Part shown: piece by piece, positions 8,156 through 17,210 of the stretch
Layout: every line of letters starts with the position of its first letter
How positions within the stretch are numbered: position 1 is the first letter of the stretch
Source: a virus
IMG/VR virus record: IMGVR_UViG_3300023082_000009
Coordinates: 1-64,000 of that record
Reading direction: 5' to 3' (one strand)
DNA length: 64,000 nt
Notes under the pieces: model-generated
What the model was told of the DNA's origin: nothing
What the model saw: only the letters and a program-made list of their open reading frames with translations
The model's database searches: none
Made by a program: the position numbers and the translations under genes

Positions 8156-11100
8156 ATGGCCGGTAACGAAAGCAACTTGGACGTAAACATCCGAGGGAAT
8201 GACGGGCTGACCCCCGCGCTCAATCAGATCGAATCCAAACTCATCCGTTTTGTTGGGGCCGTCTCTTCGGCCCTTACTGCCATCAAGGTAGTGGGTTTCC
8301 CTGTACAGGCTGTGCGCCAGTTTGAAGCGCAAATGGCCAACGTGCAGAAGACCACCAACTTCACGGATGGTCAGATCAAGTCCCTGAGCAACTCGCTCGT
8401 GGACATGTCCCGCAAGATCAACATCTCCGCAAACGACCTGGGTGCTATTGCTGCCGCCGCTGGCCAGCAAGGTCTCGGGCGCGAAGGTGTGGATGGTGTA
8501 AAGCAGTTCACCGAAACCGTGTCCCGTATGGCCGCTGTGTTGGACCTCACTGCCGATCAGGCGGGTGCCAACGTCGGTAAGATCGCGTCCGTCTTCAAGG
8601 TGAGCCTGCGGGACATCGAAGGCGTGTCGTCCGCGATCAACCAAGTGTCCAACAACTCGACAGCCACTGGTGAACAACTGCTCGATGTGGTCAAGCGGAT
8701 TGGTAACGCTGCGGGCGCCCTGAACTTGCAACAGACCATCGGCCTCGCCGCTACCGGTCTGGACCTTGGCCAATCGCCAGAAGTCGTGGGTACCTCCTAC
8801 GCCAAGATCTTCGCTGAGATGTTTGCGCGGGCGGACCAGTTCTCGAAGCTCCTGGGCATCAGTACCAAGGAGTGGATGCAGGTTCTCCAGCGCGACGGTA
8901 TTGAAGCCCTCAAGATGTACTACGCCGGGCTGCGTAAGCTGAGTGCCGAGGACCAGCAGAAGACGATCAAGGCGCTGTCGGGCGGCGGTCGTATCGGCGT
9001 GCTCGTGACCAAGGGTGTACAGGACACGGATAACGCCCTCCTGGACCGCAACCTGCGTAATGCTCAGGAAGGCCGGACCTCTGGCACCTCGGCACTGCGC
9101 GAACAGATGACGGTACTGAAAACCCTGGATGCTGAGATCTCCAAACTCAGTAACAGCTTCACTGCCCTGGGCATCAAGTCGGGTGAGGTCTTCGGCCCGA
9201 AACTCGCCGGGTACTTGGCTCAGCTGAACGCTGCCCTGGCCAACCCTGCCGTGATCGCTTTCGCCGAGAACGTGGGCAAGTCGTTCCTGTCCCTGTTCGA
9301 TACCGTTGCGTCCGGCATCAAGTGGATCGCCTCGCTGAATGTCAACTGGGAAAACTTCATCACCGTGGCCAAGGTCATGCTGGGTTTGAAGCTGGCTCAG
9401 TTCTTCCTCTCGATGGCTGGCAGCGTCCCACTCCTGGGTACGGCTCTGCGGGCGGTCGGTCTGCAAGCGATCACAGCCGGTGAGCAGCAGGCCGCAGGTT
9501 CGGCAGCAGCCAACAGCGCCCTGCAAAACCAGATCCTGAAAATCAAGGAGCTGATGGCCGCTCGTGCTACCGCAGCAGCCGCAGCCAAGGCGCAGACAGA
9601 AGCAGAGATCGCGCTCTCGAAAGCCCTGGTAGCCCAGAAGGCCGCAGAGACGAAGAACCTCCAGGCTCAGACGGCCCTGAAAGCACGCAATACTGTGATT
9701 GCCGGTGCATCCGCAGGCATTACCGCAGCCAAAGGTGGTGTGACCGCAGCGCAGGCAGCAGCCGCAGGTAATCTGGGCGCCACCATGCAGGCGCAGAACG
9801 CACGCATCGAGCAAGCCGAGCAGGCCCACCAAGCCCGCCGTACTGCCATCGTCGCCGAGGGTGAGAAAGCCCGTGGTCTGGCCCGTGCGCTGGGTGACAC
9901 TGCATCGGTCAAGTTGGCCAACCAGCTCCAGACCCAGGCCCTCGCCCAGGAGGACGCGTTCCAGGCCCGCTCCCTGACCAGCATCAACTCCTACTACGCC
10001 AAGCGTATCGCCACCGTGCGCGCTGCTGGCCTTGCCGAGGTAGGTGCTGCACAGGCCGGTCTGATGGCGTCCTTCACCCGGTTCGACTCTGTATCCCAGG
10101 GCCGTGGTTTCGCGGTGCTCACCACCAATGCCCGGATGGCGGCTATCGCGTTGCAGCAAGCTGACGCTGCCGTGGTCAAGGCCTCCGCAGATCTGGCCGT
10201 AGCCGACGCTGCTACTCGCAAGTCCGCGACCGGCTGGCTGGCCCTGCGCAATGCCGTGCAGCTGGCCGGTACTGCCTTCCAGGCGATCCTGGGCATCGCT
10301 GCTCGCGTGTTCCTCTGGGCCACCATCATCTACACCGTGCTCGACGCCTTCCACCTCCTGGACGGCATCGGCGGCATCGTGCAGAAGTTCACGGACAAGA
10401 TCGGCCTCACCTCGGAAGCCAGCCGCAAACTCGCACAGGCGGAGCGCGACCGGGCGGATGCTCACGATGCAGCTACTGCCAAGTTGCAGGAAGCGATCAA
10501 AGTCCTGGACACCTTCATCGACAAGCGTGACGGTCTAATCGACAAGGGCTTCGAGGCGCAGCTCAACGCTGGCCTGGGCGACGCTGACCCGAACGTGCAG
10601 AAGAAAGCGCTGGATGACCTCGTGTCCGCAGTAGAGGGCGCCTACGCCAAACTCGACTCCGCCAAGCAGGCAGCCGTGAACCTGCCCGGCATCGCAGATT
10701 CGACCAAAGCTGACCTGGACGCCGTGGTTGCAGAGATCGCCGCAGCCCAGACCCAGATCGAGGCACTGCAAACCAAGCAGCGCACGGGCGCAGGCTCGCG
10801 CTTCGGTGGCATCGCCGAGAACGGCGCCATCAAGGAACTGCAAAACAAGATCACCGAGCTGCAAGGCGTGCAAAAGCTGCTGGAGGCGTCGGTAGGTAAG
10901 ATCGGCCCGAACACTGCGGCAGCTACCGATACCGCCGTGGCCAAGACCCAGCAGAACCTGGAGAAGCTGTCTCAGTACGTGAGCAAGGCTTTCACCAATG
11001 AGTCTGCGGACGCGTTCATCAAGTTCGTGCCTGACTACATCAAGGCCGTGGAAGCGAAGGAGGCTGCCGACAAGGCACTGGCCAAGGCCCAGGAGGAGTA

Positions 11101-13303
11101 CACCCAGTCCCGTGGCACCGCCGAAGAGGAGGTCAAGAAGAAGGTAGTTGAAACGTCGCTGACCATGCTGGAGAGCGCCAACAACGTCGTGGCCCAGGTG
11201 CAGCAGAATCTCGGCGCATACCTGACCCAGATCAAGGCACAGGGCAACCTGGGCGACAACGTGATCGGCTCGCTGGACCGCCTGCCTGAGCTGCTGAATA
11301 ACTCGCTGCCTCAGCTGTCTGCGCTGCTGCGGATCATGCAGGGTATCAAAGGCACTGCCCAAGGCTTCACCGGGGCTCTGGCGCCTCCGAAGGTCACAGC
11401 TCCTACCGGCGATGGCTCCTTCAACCCCGGTGCCAACAGCGGCAAAGGCGAAGCCCGCGCACTGTCCAAGGCCCGCGTGGAGCTGGCCCGTGCCGAGCTG
11501 CAAGCGATTGCCAACCTGGAGAAGCAAGGCGTCACCGAGCAGACCGCTGCCCTGGAGTATGGCTACGGCAAAGGCCTGGAGACGATCCAACGCTACTACG
11601 ACAAGCGCAAGTCGCTGGCCCAGGAGAACCTGGACATCGAGACCCGCTTGAAGACCGACGAGATCTCCGCGCTCAACAAGGAGCTGGGCGAGGCCGAGGT
11701 AGAGAGTGCCCGCGTTCGGGTCAAAGCCCAGATCGTTAAAGCCGAGGGCGACCTCAAGCTGCTGTCTGCCCAGCGCAAAGCGTTGAACGACACCAACGAC
11801 CGCGAACGGGCGGACGCTGTGCGCGACTTCGCTGACAAGCTGATCAACCAGCAGAAGACCCTCGTTGAATACTTCGGCGCGGCAAACGACAGTGAGGCAT
11901 TCAAGGCTTCGCTCGACTCTGCTGCTGCGTCCTACCGTGACTTCGTGCAGAAGCTGCGCACCGAGGCAGAGGGCCAACCTGAGCTGCTGAAACTGGCGGA
12001 TGCTATCGAGACCCAGGGCCGCTTCGAGGCAACCGAGGCCGCGCTGCAATCAATTGCACGGGAAGCCACGCTGACCTCCGGCCAGTTCGACCTCGTGAAC
12101 CAGCGGATCGCCATGCTGCGGGATAACGGCACCATCACCGGGGTTCAAGCCTCGGGTGCGTACGCCGAGATCCGCAAGTCGATCATTGCCGTCAAGGAGG
12201 CGGAGCTGTCGCGGGCGGAGGCACAGCTGGCCCAGCTCTACGATGCCAACAAGGCCCTGGATGAGCAGTCCCTGAAATACAAGGAGCTGGCCCTGACCGT
12301 GGCCGGGTCCAAGCAATCCCTGGAAGTGTTGAAGACGCAAGCCAACGACACCGCCAAGGAAATCAACACCAGCGTCAACGGTGCGTTCAAGCAGCTGTTC
12401 GTGGACCTGTCCAACCCAGACGCAAGCCTGATGGACGCGGTGCGCACCTTCGGCTTGAAGATCCTTAGCTCGCTGACTGACGTTGCAGCAGGTGGTCTGG
12501 CCGATGCACTGACCCAAGGCATGGGCGGTATGGCTGGCGGCCTGGGCGGGATCTTCTCTTCCCTGTTCGGCGGCGACGGCGGCACCGTGGACACCAAGGG
12601 TACTGAGTTGAACCCTATGATCACCAAGGAGTGGGCTGCGGGTACTGGCCTGGGTCTGGGTGGCGACCTCGCCGGTAAAGCGGGTGACGCAGCCAAGGAC
12701 GCCCCGGCAGGCATCATCAGCCAGGGCCTGGACATGGTGACCAACGGGATCGGCAACCTGGGCAGCACCCTCATGGGCGGCCTGTCTTCCCTGGGCGGGG
12801 GTATCGCCAACGTGTTCGGCGGCGGCATCAGCCAACTGATGGGCTTCATCGGCCCGCTGTTCAGTTCCCTGATCGCAGCCATCTTCTCGTCGAGCGCGGC
12901 AAGCGGCACCTCCTCGGCTATCGGGGCGGCAGGTTCGGCAGCCATGATGGCACACACCGGGGGTATCGCAGGTCGGCTGACAATGAGCCGTAGCCATAGC
13001 GCGATGCCAGCAGGCTGGGCTGTGTACCACTCCGGTGGTATCGTAGGCCAGCGCCCTGATGAGGTCTCCGCTCTGCTGCGTAAAGGCGAGGAGGTCATCA
13101 CCCAGGACGACCCACGCCACCGCGACAACCTGAGCAAAGATCAGGAGAAAGGCGGCGGTACCCAGAACATCCGAGTGGTGCCCGTTCTCGACCCAGGCGT
13201 GGTCACCGATGCGATGTCTTCGTCCCAGGGCGAAACCGTGGTCGTGGCTCACATCAAGAAGAACGCGTCGGCTATCCGCCAAGTGCTGAACATCAAGCAA
13301 TAA
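8156..13303 (+). CDS. Tail tape measure protein
   Basis: 1715 residues, the largest gene in the window, directly after the chaperones. The N-terminal 350 residues resemble the TP901/PhageMin tape measure core (a 'TTNFTDGQIKSLSNSL' type segment with Gly-rich helices). Hydrophobic helices lie near residues 405-425 and 695-730. Long Ala/Gln/Glu coiled coils follow, and a Gly-rich hydrophobic stretch at about 1480-1610. The C-terminus has the repeated HTGG/HSGG element and the GEEVIT block common in lambda gpH-like proteins. At about 1.5 angstrom per residue it would set a tail of roughly 250 nm. One perfect dyad lies inside (12045-12058). Confidence 0.93.
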   Translation: MAGNESNLDVNIRGNDGLTPALNQIESKLIRFVGAVSSALTAIKVVGFPVQAVRQFEAQMANVQKTTNFTDGQIKSLSNSLVDMSRKINISANDLGAIAAAAGQQGLGREGVDGVKQFTETVSRMAAVLDLTADQAGANVGKIASVFKVSLRDIEGVSSAINQVSNNSTATGEQLLDVVKRIGNAAGALNLQQTIGLAATGLDLGQSPEVVGTSYAKIFAEMFARADQFSKLLGISTKEWMQVLQRDGIEALKMYYAGLRKLSAEDQQKTIKALSGGGRIGVLVTKGVQDTDNALLDRNLRNAQEGRTSGTSALREQMTVLKTLDAEISKLSNSFTALGIKSGEVFGPKLAGYLAQLNAALANPAVIAFAENVGKSFLSLFDTVASGIKWIASLNVNWENFITVAKVMLGLKLAQFFLSMAGSVPLLGTALRAVGLQAITAGEQQAAGSAAANSALQNQILKIKELMAARATAAAAAKAQTEAEIALSKALVAQKAAETKNLQAQTALKARNTVIAGASAGITAAKGGVTAAQAAAAGNLGATMQAQNARIEQAEQAHQARRTAIVAEGEKARGLARALGDTASVKLANQLQTQALAQEDAFQARSLTSINSYYAKRIATVRAAGLAEVGAAQAGLMASFTRFDSVSQGRGFAVLTTNARMAAIALQQADAAVVKASADLAVADAATRKSATGWLALRNAVQLAGTAFQAILGIAARVFLWATIIYTVLDAFHLLDGIGGIVQKFTDKIGLTSEASRKLAQAERDRADAHDAATAKLQEAIKVLDTFIDKRDGLIDKGFEAQLNAGLGDADPNVQKKALDDLVSAVEGAYAKLDSAKQAAVNLPGIADSTKADLDAVVAEIAAAQTQIEALQTKQRTGAGSRFGGIAENGAIKELQNKITELQGVQKLLEASVGKIGPNTAAATDTAVAKTQQNLEKLSQYVSKAFTNESADAFIKFVPDYIKAVEAKEAADKALAKAQEEYTQSRGTAEEEVKKKVVETSLTMLESANNVVAQVQQNLGAYLTQIKAQGNLGDNVIGSLDRLPELLNNSLPQLSALLRIMQGIKGTAQGFTGALAPPKVTAPTGDGSFNPGANSGKGEARALSKARVELARAELQAIANLEKQGVTEQTAALEYGYGKGLETIQRYYDKRKSLAQENLDIETRLKTDEISALNKELGEAEVESARVRVKAQIVKAEGDLKLLSAQRKALNDTNDRERADAVRDFADKLINQQKTLVEYFGAANDSEAFKASLDSAAASYRDFVQKLRTEAEGQPELLKLADAIETQGRFEATEAALQSIAREATLTSGQFDLVNQRIAMLRDNGTITGVQASGAYAEIRKSIIAVKEAELSRAEAQLAQLYDANKALDEQSLKYKELALTVAGSKQSLEVLKTQANDTAKEINTSVNGAFKQLFVDLSNPDASLMDAVRTFGLKILSSLTDVAAGGLADALTQGMGGMAGGLGGIFSSLFGGDGGTVDTKGTELNPMITKEWAAGTGLGLGGDLAGKAGDAAKDAPAGIISQGLDMVTNGIGNLGSTLMGGLSSLGGGIANVFGGGISQLMGFIGPLFSSLIAAIFSSSAASGTSSAIGAAGSAAMMAHTGGIAGRLTMSRSHSAMPAGWAVYHSGGIVGQRPDEVSALLRKGEEVITQDDPRHRDNLSKDQEKGGGTQNIRVVPVLDPGVVTDAMSSSQGETVVVAHIKKNASAIRQVLNIKQ
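12045..12058 (+). repeat. Dispersed dyad, perfect copy 3 (CA centre)
   Basis: TGCAATCAATTGCA. Inside the tape measure gene. Confidence 0.9.
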
Positions 13304-13313
13304 GGAGAAGAGC

Positions 13314-15866
13314 ATGTCTATCAAACTTTGGCCGTTTCGCCCTGACTGGGAGGCTGGCGTTCTTGAACGGCTGGAGTGGCTCACGGACATGATGGCAAGC
13401 ACGAAAGGGGCGGAGCAGCGCCGCCCCCAACGGCTGACGCCTCGCCGTACCTTTGAGGCCACCTTCCTGCCACACGGTCGCCAACGCTCCGTCTTCGATC
13501 TCCTGGTCATGGAGAAGGGTAACGACGATTGGTACATCCCCTTGTGGTTCGACCACGACGTGCTGCGGGAGGACACCCCTGCGGCGCTGACCGAGCTGTA
13601 CACCGACTACGAAGACCGCGAGTTCACAGCTGGCGGTTTGGCCGTTATCAGGCCCGTCACTTCTGCTGACCATGAACACCACACCTTCACCTACGAACTG
13701 GTGCGCGTGGTCAACAGCAAACAGAACCGCCTCGTCGTGGTCCGTGGCCAGGAAGGTACCGTCGCACGCGATTGGCCACGAGGCTCCGAGATCTACCCAG
13801 TACGGCAGGCCCGCTTCATGGACCAGCCAAACGTCAGCATCGTGTCTGCCAGCATCGTGTCGACCAACATGAAGTTCGTGGTCACCGAGCCCAACGAGTG
13901 GCACGGCGGCAAGCATTATTCGGGCTATGGCGACGCCTACGGGCGCAGCTACGGCAAGTACCGCGACGTTTCCCCGCGTACGCCAGCGAAGAACCTGGGG
14001 ACGGTAGCGTCTCCGTGGTTTATGCCAGCGTTCGAGGGCATCCGGGTGATGAACGCCGAGCCCGACTACAACCAGGACATGAGCTACACCTACGACCGCC
14101 TGCTGAACATCCTGGACAACGAGAACGGCATTCCGAAGTACACCGACAGCCTGGGCTTCGCCACTCCTGCCCAGCAGCACACATGGTTCCTCAATGGCCG
14201 CGCCGAGCAGGCTGCCTACCGGACCATGCTGTACTTCCTGCGCGGCAAGGTGAAACCGGTCTGGCTGCCGACCTTCGCGGACGATGTGCAATTGATTGCA
14301 CCGACCCCGGCTGGCCAGAACTGGATCGACATCAGGAAGATCGGGTACACCGACGGCGGGCGGACCGTGATCAGTCGCCAATGCTTGGCCATCCAGAAGA
14401 ACAACGGAGAGTGGCACTTCGCTCGTATCACCGGCTGCGCCAACGTGGGCGACCACGAGCGCCTGGAGCTGAGCATGCACTTCCTGGAAGACCTCAACCC
14501 GAAGGACATCTACAAGATCTCCTTCATGGCCGTGGCTCGCCTGGACCAGGACGGTATCGAGATCAACCACGTCACCGATAACAAGGGCTTGGCCAAGTCG
14601 GTCATCACCTTCCGGGTGGCGCCGAACATTCGCCAGTACGTTCCCTGGGCGGTAACTTGGCCACCGACCTGGAGAGCGTGCGACCGCACCTGCGCCCAGA
14701 TGCCACGCGTGGAAAACATCGTCGGCTTTGGTCTGCCGAACGAAGACTGGAGCATCGAAGACACGATCACCACCACCCAGTACGCATGGCTGTACTACGC
14801 GCTCTGCTACTCGCAGAAGTACATCAGCACCGAGACGCTGGAGCTGGATGAGCTGCAAGAGTATTTTGCGTGGGCTCTCGGTGGGCCGTTCGGCGGGAGG
14901 CCTTGGGTCTACAACCCGCAGAGCGTGATCAACTCCTTCAACTTCCAGTATTACCTCTGGACCGGGTACAACCGCGCCGCGCAGTTGCAGTTCCTGGGAA
15001 CAGTCCTGCCAGATAAGTTCTTGGAAGAGATCGCGTCCTTCGATGACAAGAAGCTGTACGACTACTACATTCGCCAGCAGATGTACTGGAGCTACCAGAC
15101 TTACATGGAGAGCGGGTGGCAGTGCCAGCACCAGAACGTCAAGCTGCACATCCGCAACTGGCTGCCGTTCAAGCGACTGACCGAGATCCCGCAGTCGTGC
15201 AAGAACAACATGCTCGGCAAGTTCTGCGTGCAGTCCACCTACACGCGGTCCCCTATTGACCGGCACCCTACGAACGCCCGAGGGTCTCACAACGTCTACG
15301 CGGCTGGCCTCATCCACGAGATGTTGAAGCACACCTCGCCAGAGTGGCCACTCGACCAAACCCTGCTGGGTCAGTCCTACAGCCACGCGATCATGCCCTA
15401 TAACGGCAACGGCCTGCACTCGTCCTGCGGCTGCCTAGCGTTGCAGTTTGTAGAGTCGCACAACGGCCTGCGCACGCAGCTGTCTGACCCGAGCGACGAC
15501 AGTCAGCAAAAGGTGCTTTGGTGGCACCGGGCGGAGGCTGCGTGGCTCACCCCGGCTCCTTGGCCTAACCAGATCCGCTTGCTCATGTACGACAGCCTGA
15601 CCGGCTATCTTTTGCGGACCCTGGACATGGACGTGGAGAACTACCCGGTGAGCGGCTATGGCACTGAGTTCGACCGACCTGCGTGGCACACCGAGGACGA
15701 CGAGTTCCCTGAGCCGCAGATCTATAACGCCAACTTGGTTGTATTCCGCAAATCGTATGGCCGGGAAGATTCTCAGACCCTGCTGCACCCCGACCCTTGG
15801 GACAATATCTGGAACGTGGTACCACTCAACTCGAAGGGATTTGTGGTAGAAGTCTACCCACGGTAA
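13314..15866 (+). CDS. Large distal tail protein
   Basis: 850 residues, beginning 10 bases after the tape measure with AAGGAGA upstream. Trp/Tyr/Pro-rich throughout with no low complexity, as in distal tail or baseplate-hub proteins of siphoviruses. The N-terminal 200 residues (Arg-rich segment followed by FEATFLPHG and a beta-rich region) look like a Dit/tail-tip ring domain. The large remainder is unique to me. Position between tape measure and the BR0599-like protein supports a tail-tip role. It carries a perfect dyad at 14287-14300 within codons. Confidence 0.6.
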   Translation: MSIKLWPFRPDWEAGVLERLEWLTDMMASTKGAEQRRPQRLTPRRTFEATFLPHGRQRSVFDLLVMEKGNDDWYIPLWFDHDVLREDTPAALTELYTDYEDREFTAGGLAVIRPVTSADHEHHTFTYELVRVVNSKQNRLVVVRGQEGTVARDWPRGSEIYPVRQARFMDQPNVSIVSASIVSTNMKFVVTEPNEWHGGKHYSGYGDAYGRSYGKYRDVSPRTPAKNLGTVASPWFMPAFEGIRVMNAEPDYNQDMSYTYDRLLNILDNENGIPKYTDSLGFATPAQQHTWFLNGRAEQAAYRTMLYFLRGKVKPVWLPTFADDVQLIAPTPAGQNWIDIRKIGYTDGGRTVISRQCLAIQKNNGEWHFARITGCANVGDHERLELSMHFLEDLNPKDIYKISFMAVARLDQDGIEINHVTDNKGLAKSVITFRVAPNIRQYVPWAVTWPPTWRACDRTCAQMPRVENIVGFGLPNEDWSIEDTITTTQYAWLYYALCYSQKYISTETLELDELQEYFAWALGGPFGGRPWVYNPQSVINSFNFQYYLWTGYNRAAQLQFLGTVLPDKFLEEIASFDDKKLYDYYIRQQMYWSYQTYMESGWQCQHQNVKLHIRNWLPFKRLTEIPQSCKNNMLGKFCVQSTYTRSPIDRHPTNARGSHNVYAAGLIHEMLKHTSPEWPLDQTLLGQSYSHAIMPYNGNGLHSSCGCLALQFVESHNGLRTQLSDPSDDSQQKVLWWHRAEAAWLTPAPWPNQIRLLMYDSLTGYLLRTLDMDVENYPVSGYGTEFDRPAWHTEDDEFPEPQIYNANLVVFRKSYGREDSQTLLHPDPWDNIWNVVPLNSKGFVVEVYPR
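14287..14300 (+). repeat. Dispersed dyad, perfect copy 4 (TG centre)
   Basis: TGCAATTGATTGCA. Inside the 13314 tail gene. Confidence 0.9.
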
Positions 15867-15878
15867 GAGGAGCAGATC

Positions 15879-16694
15879 ATGAGCGACCAAGAGATGACCA
15901 ACTACGAAGGGCGCCCCGTGCAGCTCTTCGACTTCAACCGGGGCACACTGCATTGGCGGTACGCTCGGGCGGACCAGGACGTGACGTTCCAGGGCAATGT
16001 GTACACGGCGGTTTCCGGCCTGATGGAGACCGGCGTGCAGCAGAAGGTGGACCCTGCGGAGAACGACCTCGCGATCACCGTGCCAGCCGACAGCGACATC
16101 GCTCAGCTGTACGTCAGCGACACCCCAAGCGACCGCATGTACGTGACCATCTGGGTCTACGACCTGGAGGACCAGTCTGGCCGGATGTACTGGAAGGGGT
16201 CGGTAGGCGGTAAGTCCCAGGGCGACAGCGGGGCGGCCAAGCTGAACTGCCAGGATCTGTCCATGGGCTTCACTCGCCGTGGATTGCGGCTGGCCTGGGA
16301 GCGGCAATGCCCTCACACCCTGTACGACAACCAATGCAAGGTCGACCCGCTGGTTTACGAGGTGGAGGGTGCACTGATCCAGGCGCAGGGTGACACCCTG
16401 GTTGCCGCGATCCTGGACAACTTCGTCGACGGGTACTTCGCGGGCGGATTCTGCATGTGGAGGATCGCCGAGGGCATCTACCAGCGCCGAGGGATCGAAA
16501 ACCACGCAGGTAACGCAGTGACCGTGATCGGCGGCGTAAGCACGCTCCAGGCGGGTGACACCGTGTTCTTCTATCCAGGCTGCATGCACACGATTAGTAT
16601 CTGTGCATCGAAGTTTAATAACTTCCTGAACTTCGGCGGTGTCCCCAACCTCAAGGGCGACTCTCCGTTCTCCGGCAACCCAGTATTCAACTAA
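15879..16694 (+). CDS. Phage BR0599/DUF2163-type tail tip protein
   Basis: 271 residues. The C-terminal segment has the family hallmark YPGC-x-HT followed by FNNFLNFGG (about residues 235-255), as in the BR0599 family, often a distal tail hub component related to gene-transfer-agent tail proteins. Cys residues at about 146, 152 and 229 onward are spaced as in that family. It lies 12 bases after the previous gene and directly upstream of a small membrane-anchored tail protein and the J-like tip protein, the usual order. Confidence 0.8.
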   Translation: MSDQEMTNYEGRPVQLFDFNRGTLHWRYARADQDVTFQGNVYTAVSGLMETGVQQKVDPAENDLAITVPADSDIAQLYVSDTPSDRMYVTIWVYDLEDQSGRMYWKGSVGGKSQGDSGAAKLNCQDLSMGFTRRGLRLAWERQCPHTLYDNQCKVDPLVYEVEGALIQAQGDTLVAAILDNFVDGYFAGGFCMWRIAEGIYQRRGIENHAGNAVTVIGGVSTLQAGDTVFFYPGCMHTISICASKFNNFLNFGGVPNLKGDSPFSGNPVFN

Positions 16695-16704
16695 GGGGAA
16701 TCCC

Positions 16705-16983
16705 ATGTCTCAGCACCTGGATGGCCTGACGGTACTCGTCGGGTACTGGCAGATCCTTTACTACATCGCCGTGATCATCGTGAGCTACTTCGTGGGGCAG
16801 GCTATGGCGGCCAAGCCTCAGAAGCCAAAGCCCGCAGCGTTCGGCGACTTCGAGTTCCCGCAGTTCGATGAGTCCACCCCGCAGTGCGTGTTCTGGGGCG
16901 ACAACTGGACGGACGATTGGATGGTTCTCGACTACGGCAACTACCGCAACAAGAAGATCAAATCGAAAGGCAGCAAGAAGTAA
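16705..16983 (+). CDS. Small membrane-anchored tail assembly protein
   Basis: 92 residues. ATG 16705 with AAGGGG upstream is preferred to the upstream GTG. Residues about 15-35 form one hydrophobic segment (LYYIAVIIVSYFVGQ), followed by a Lys/Pro-rich hinge and a FGDFEFPQFDEST segment resembling the N-terminal portion of J-like tip proteins. In related phages a similar small gene lies just before the tip protein. Its role in tail tip assembly is inferred. Confidence 0.6.
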   Translation: MSQHLDGLTVLVGYWQILYYIAVIIVSYFVGQAMAAKPQKPKPAAFGDFEFPQFDESTPQCVFWGDNWTDDWMVLDYGNYRNKKIKSKGSKK

Positions 16984-16994
16984 CAGGAGGCACC

Positions 16995-17210
16995 ATGGAC
17001 GATTACTCGGATGTGCTAGTCGAGATGCGCCACGTACGTGGCCTTTATTGTTCCAGGGGTGCCAAGCGTCTGGGCGAGCACCTGGGCTTCAACTGGCTGG
17101 ACTTTGTAAAGAACGGCATCACCGCAGACAAGCTGCTGGCAACCGGGGACGAGATGGCCCGCAAGCTGGCGATGATCGCTATCGAGGAGAAACAAAATGG
17201 GCGGCGGTAG
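16995..17210 (+). CDS. Small conserved-looking tail module protein
   Basis: 71 residues with CAGGAGG 5 bases before ATG 16995; its 3' end overlaps the next gene by 14 bases. The sequence has one helix with a HVRGLYCSRG turn and a C-terminal helix. The pattern resembles the short helical proteins sometimes split between tail tip genes, but I do not recognise a family. Confidence 0.6.
   Translation: MDDYSDVLVEMRHVRGLYCSRGAKRLGEHLGFNWLDFVKNGITADKLLATGDEMARKLAMIAIEEKQNGRR

Noticed and set aside
7943-10465. Long open frame of 840 codons on the minus strand
   Set aside because: It lies opposite the tape measure gene, has no ribosome binding site logic and is typical shadow of GC-rich codon use. 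Similar long minus-strand frames at 2532-4496, 17224-19566, 22325-24562 and 42668-45088 are rejected for the same reason.
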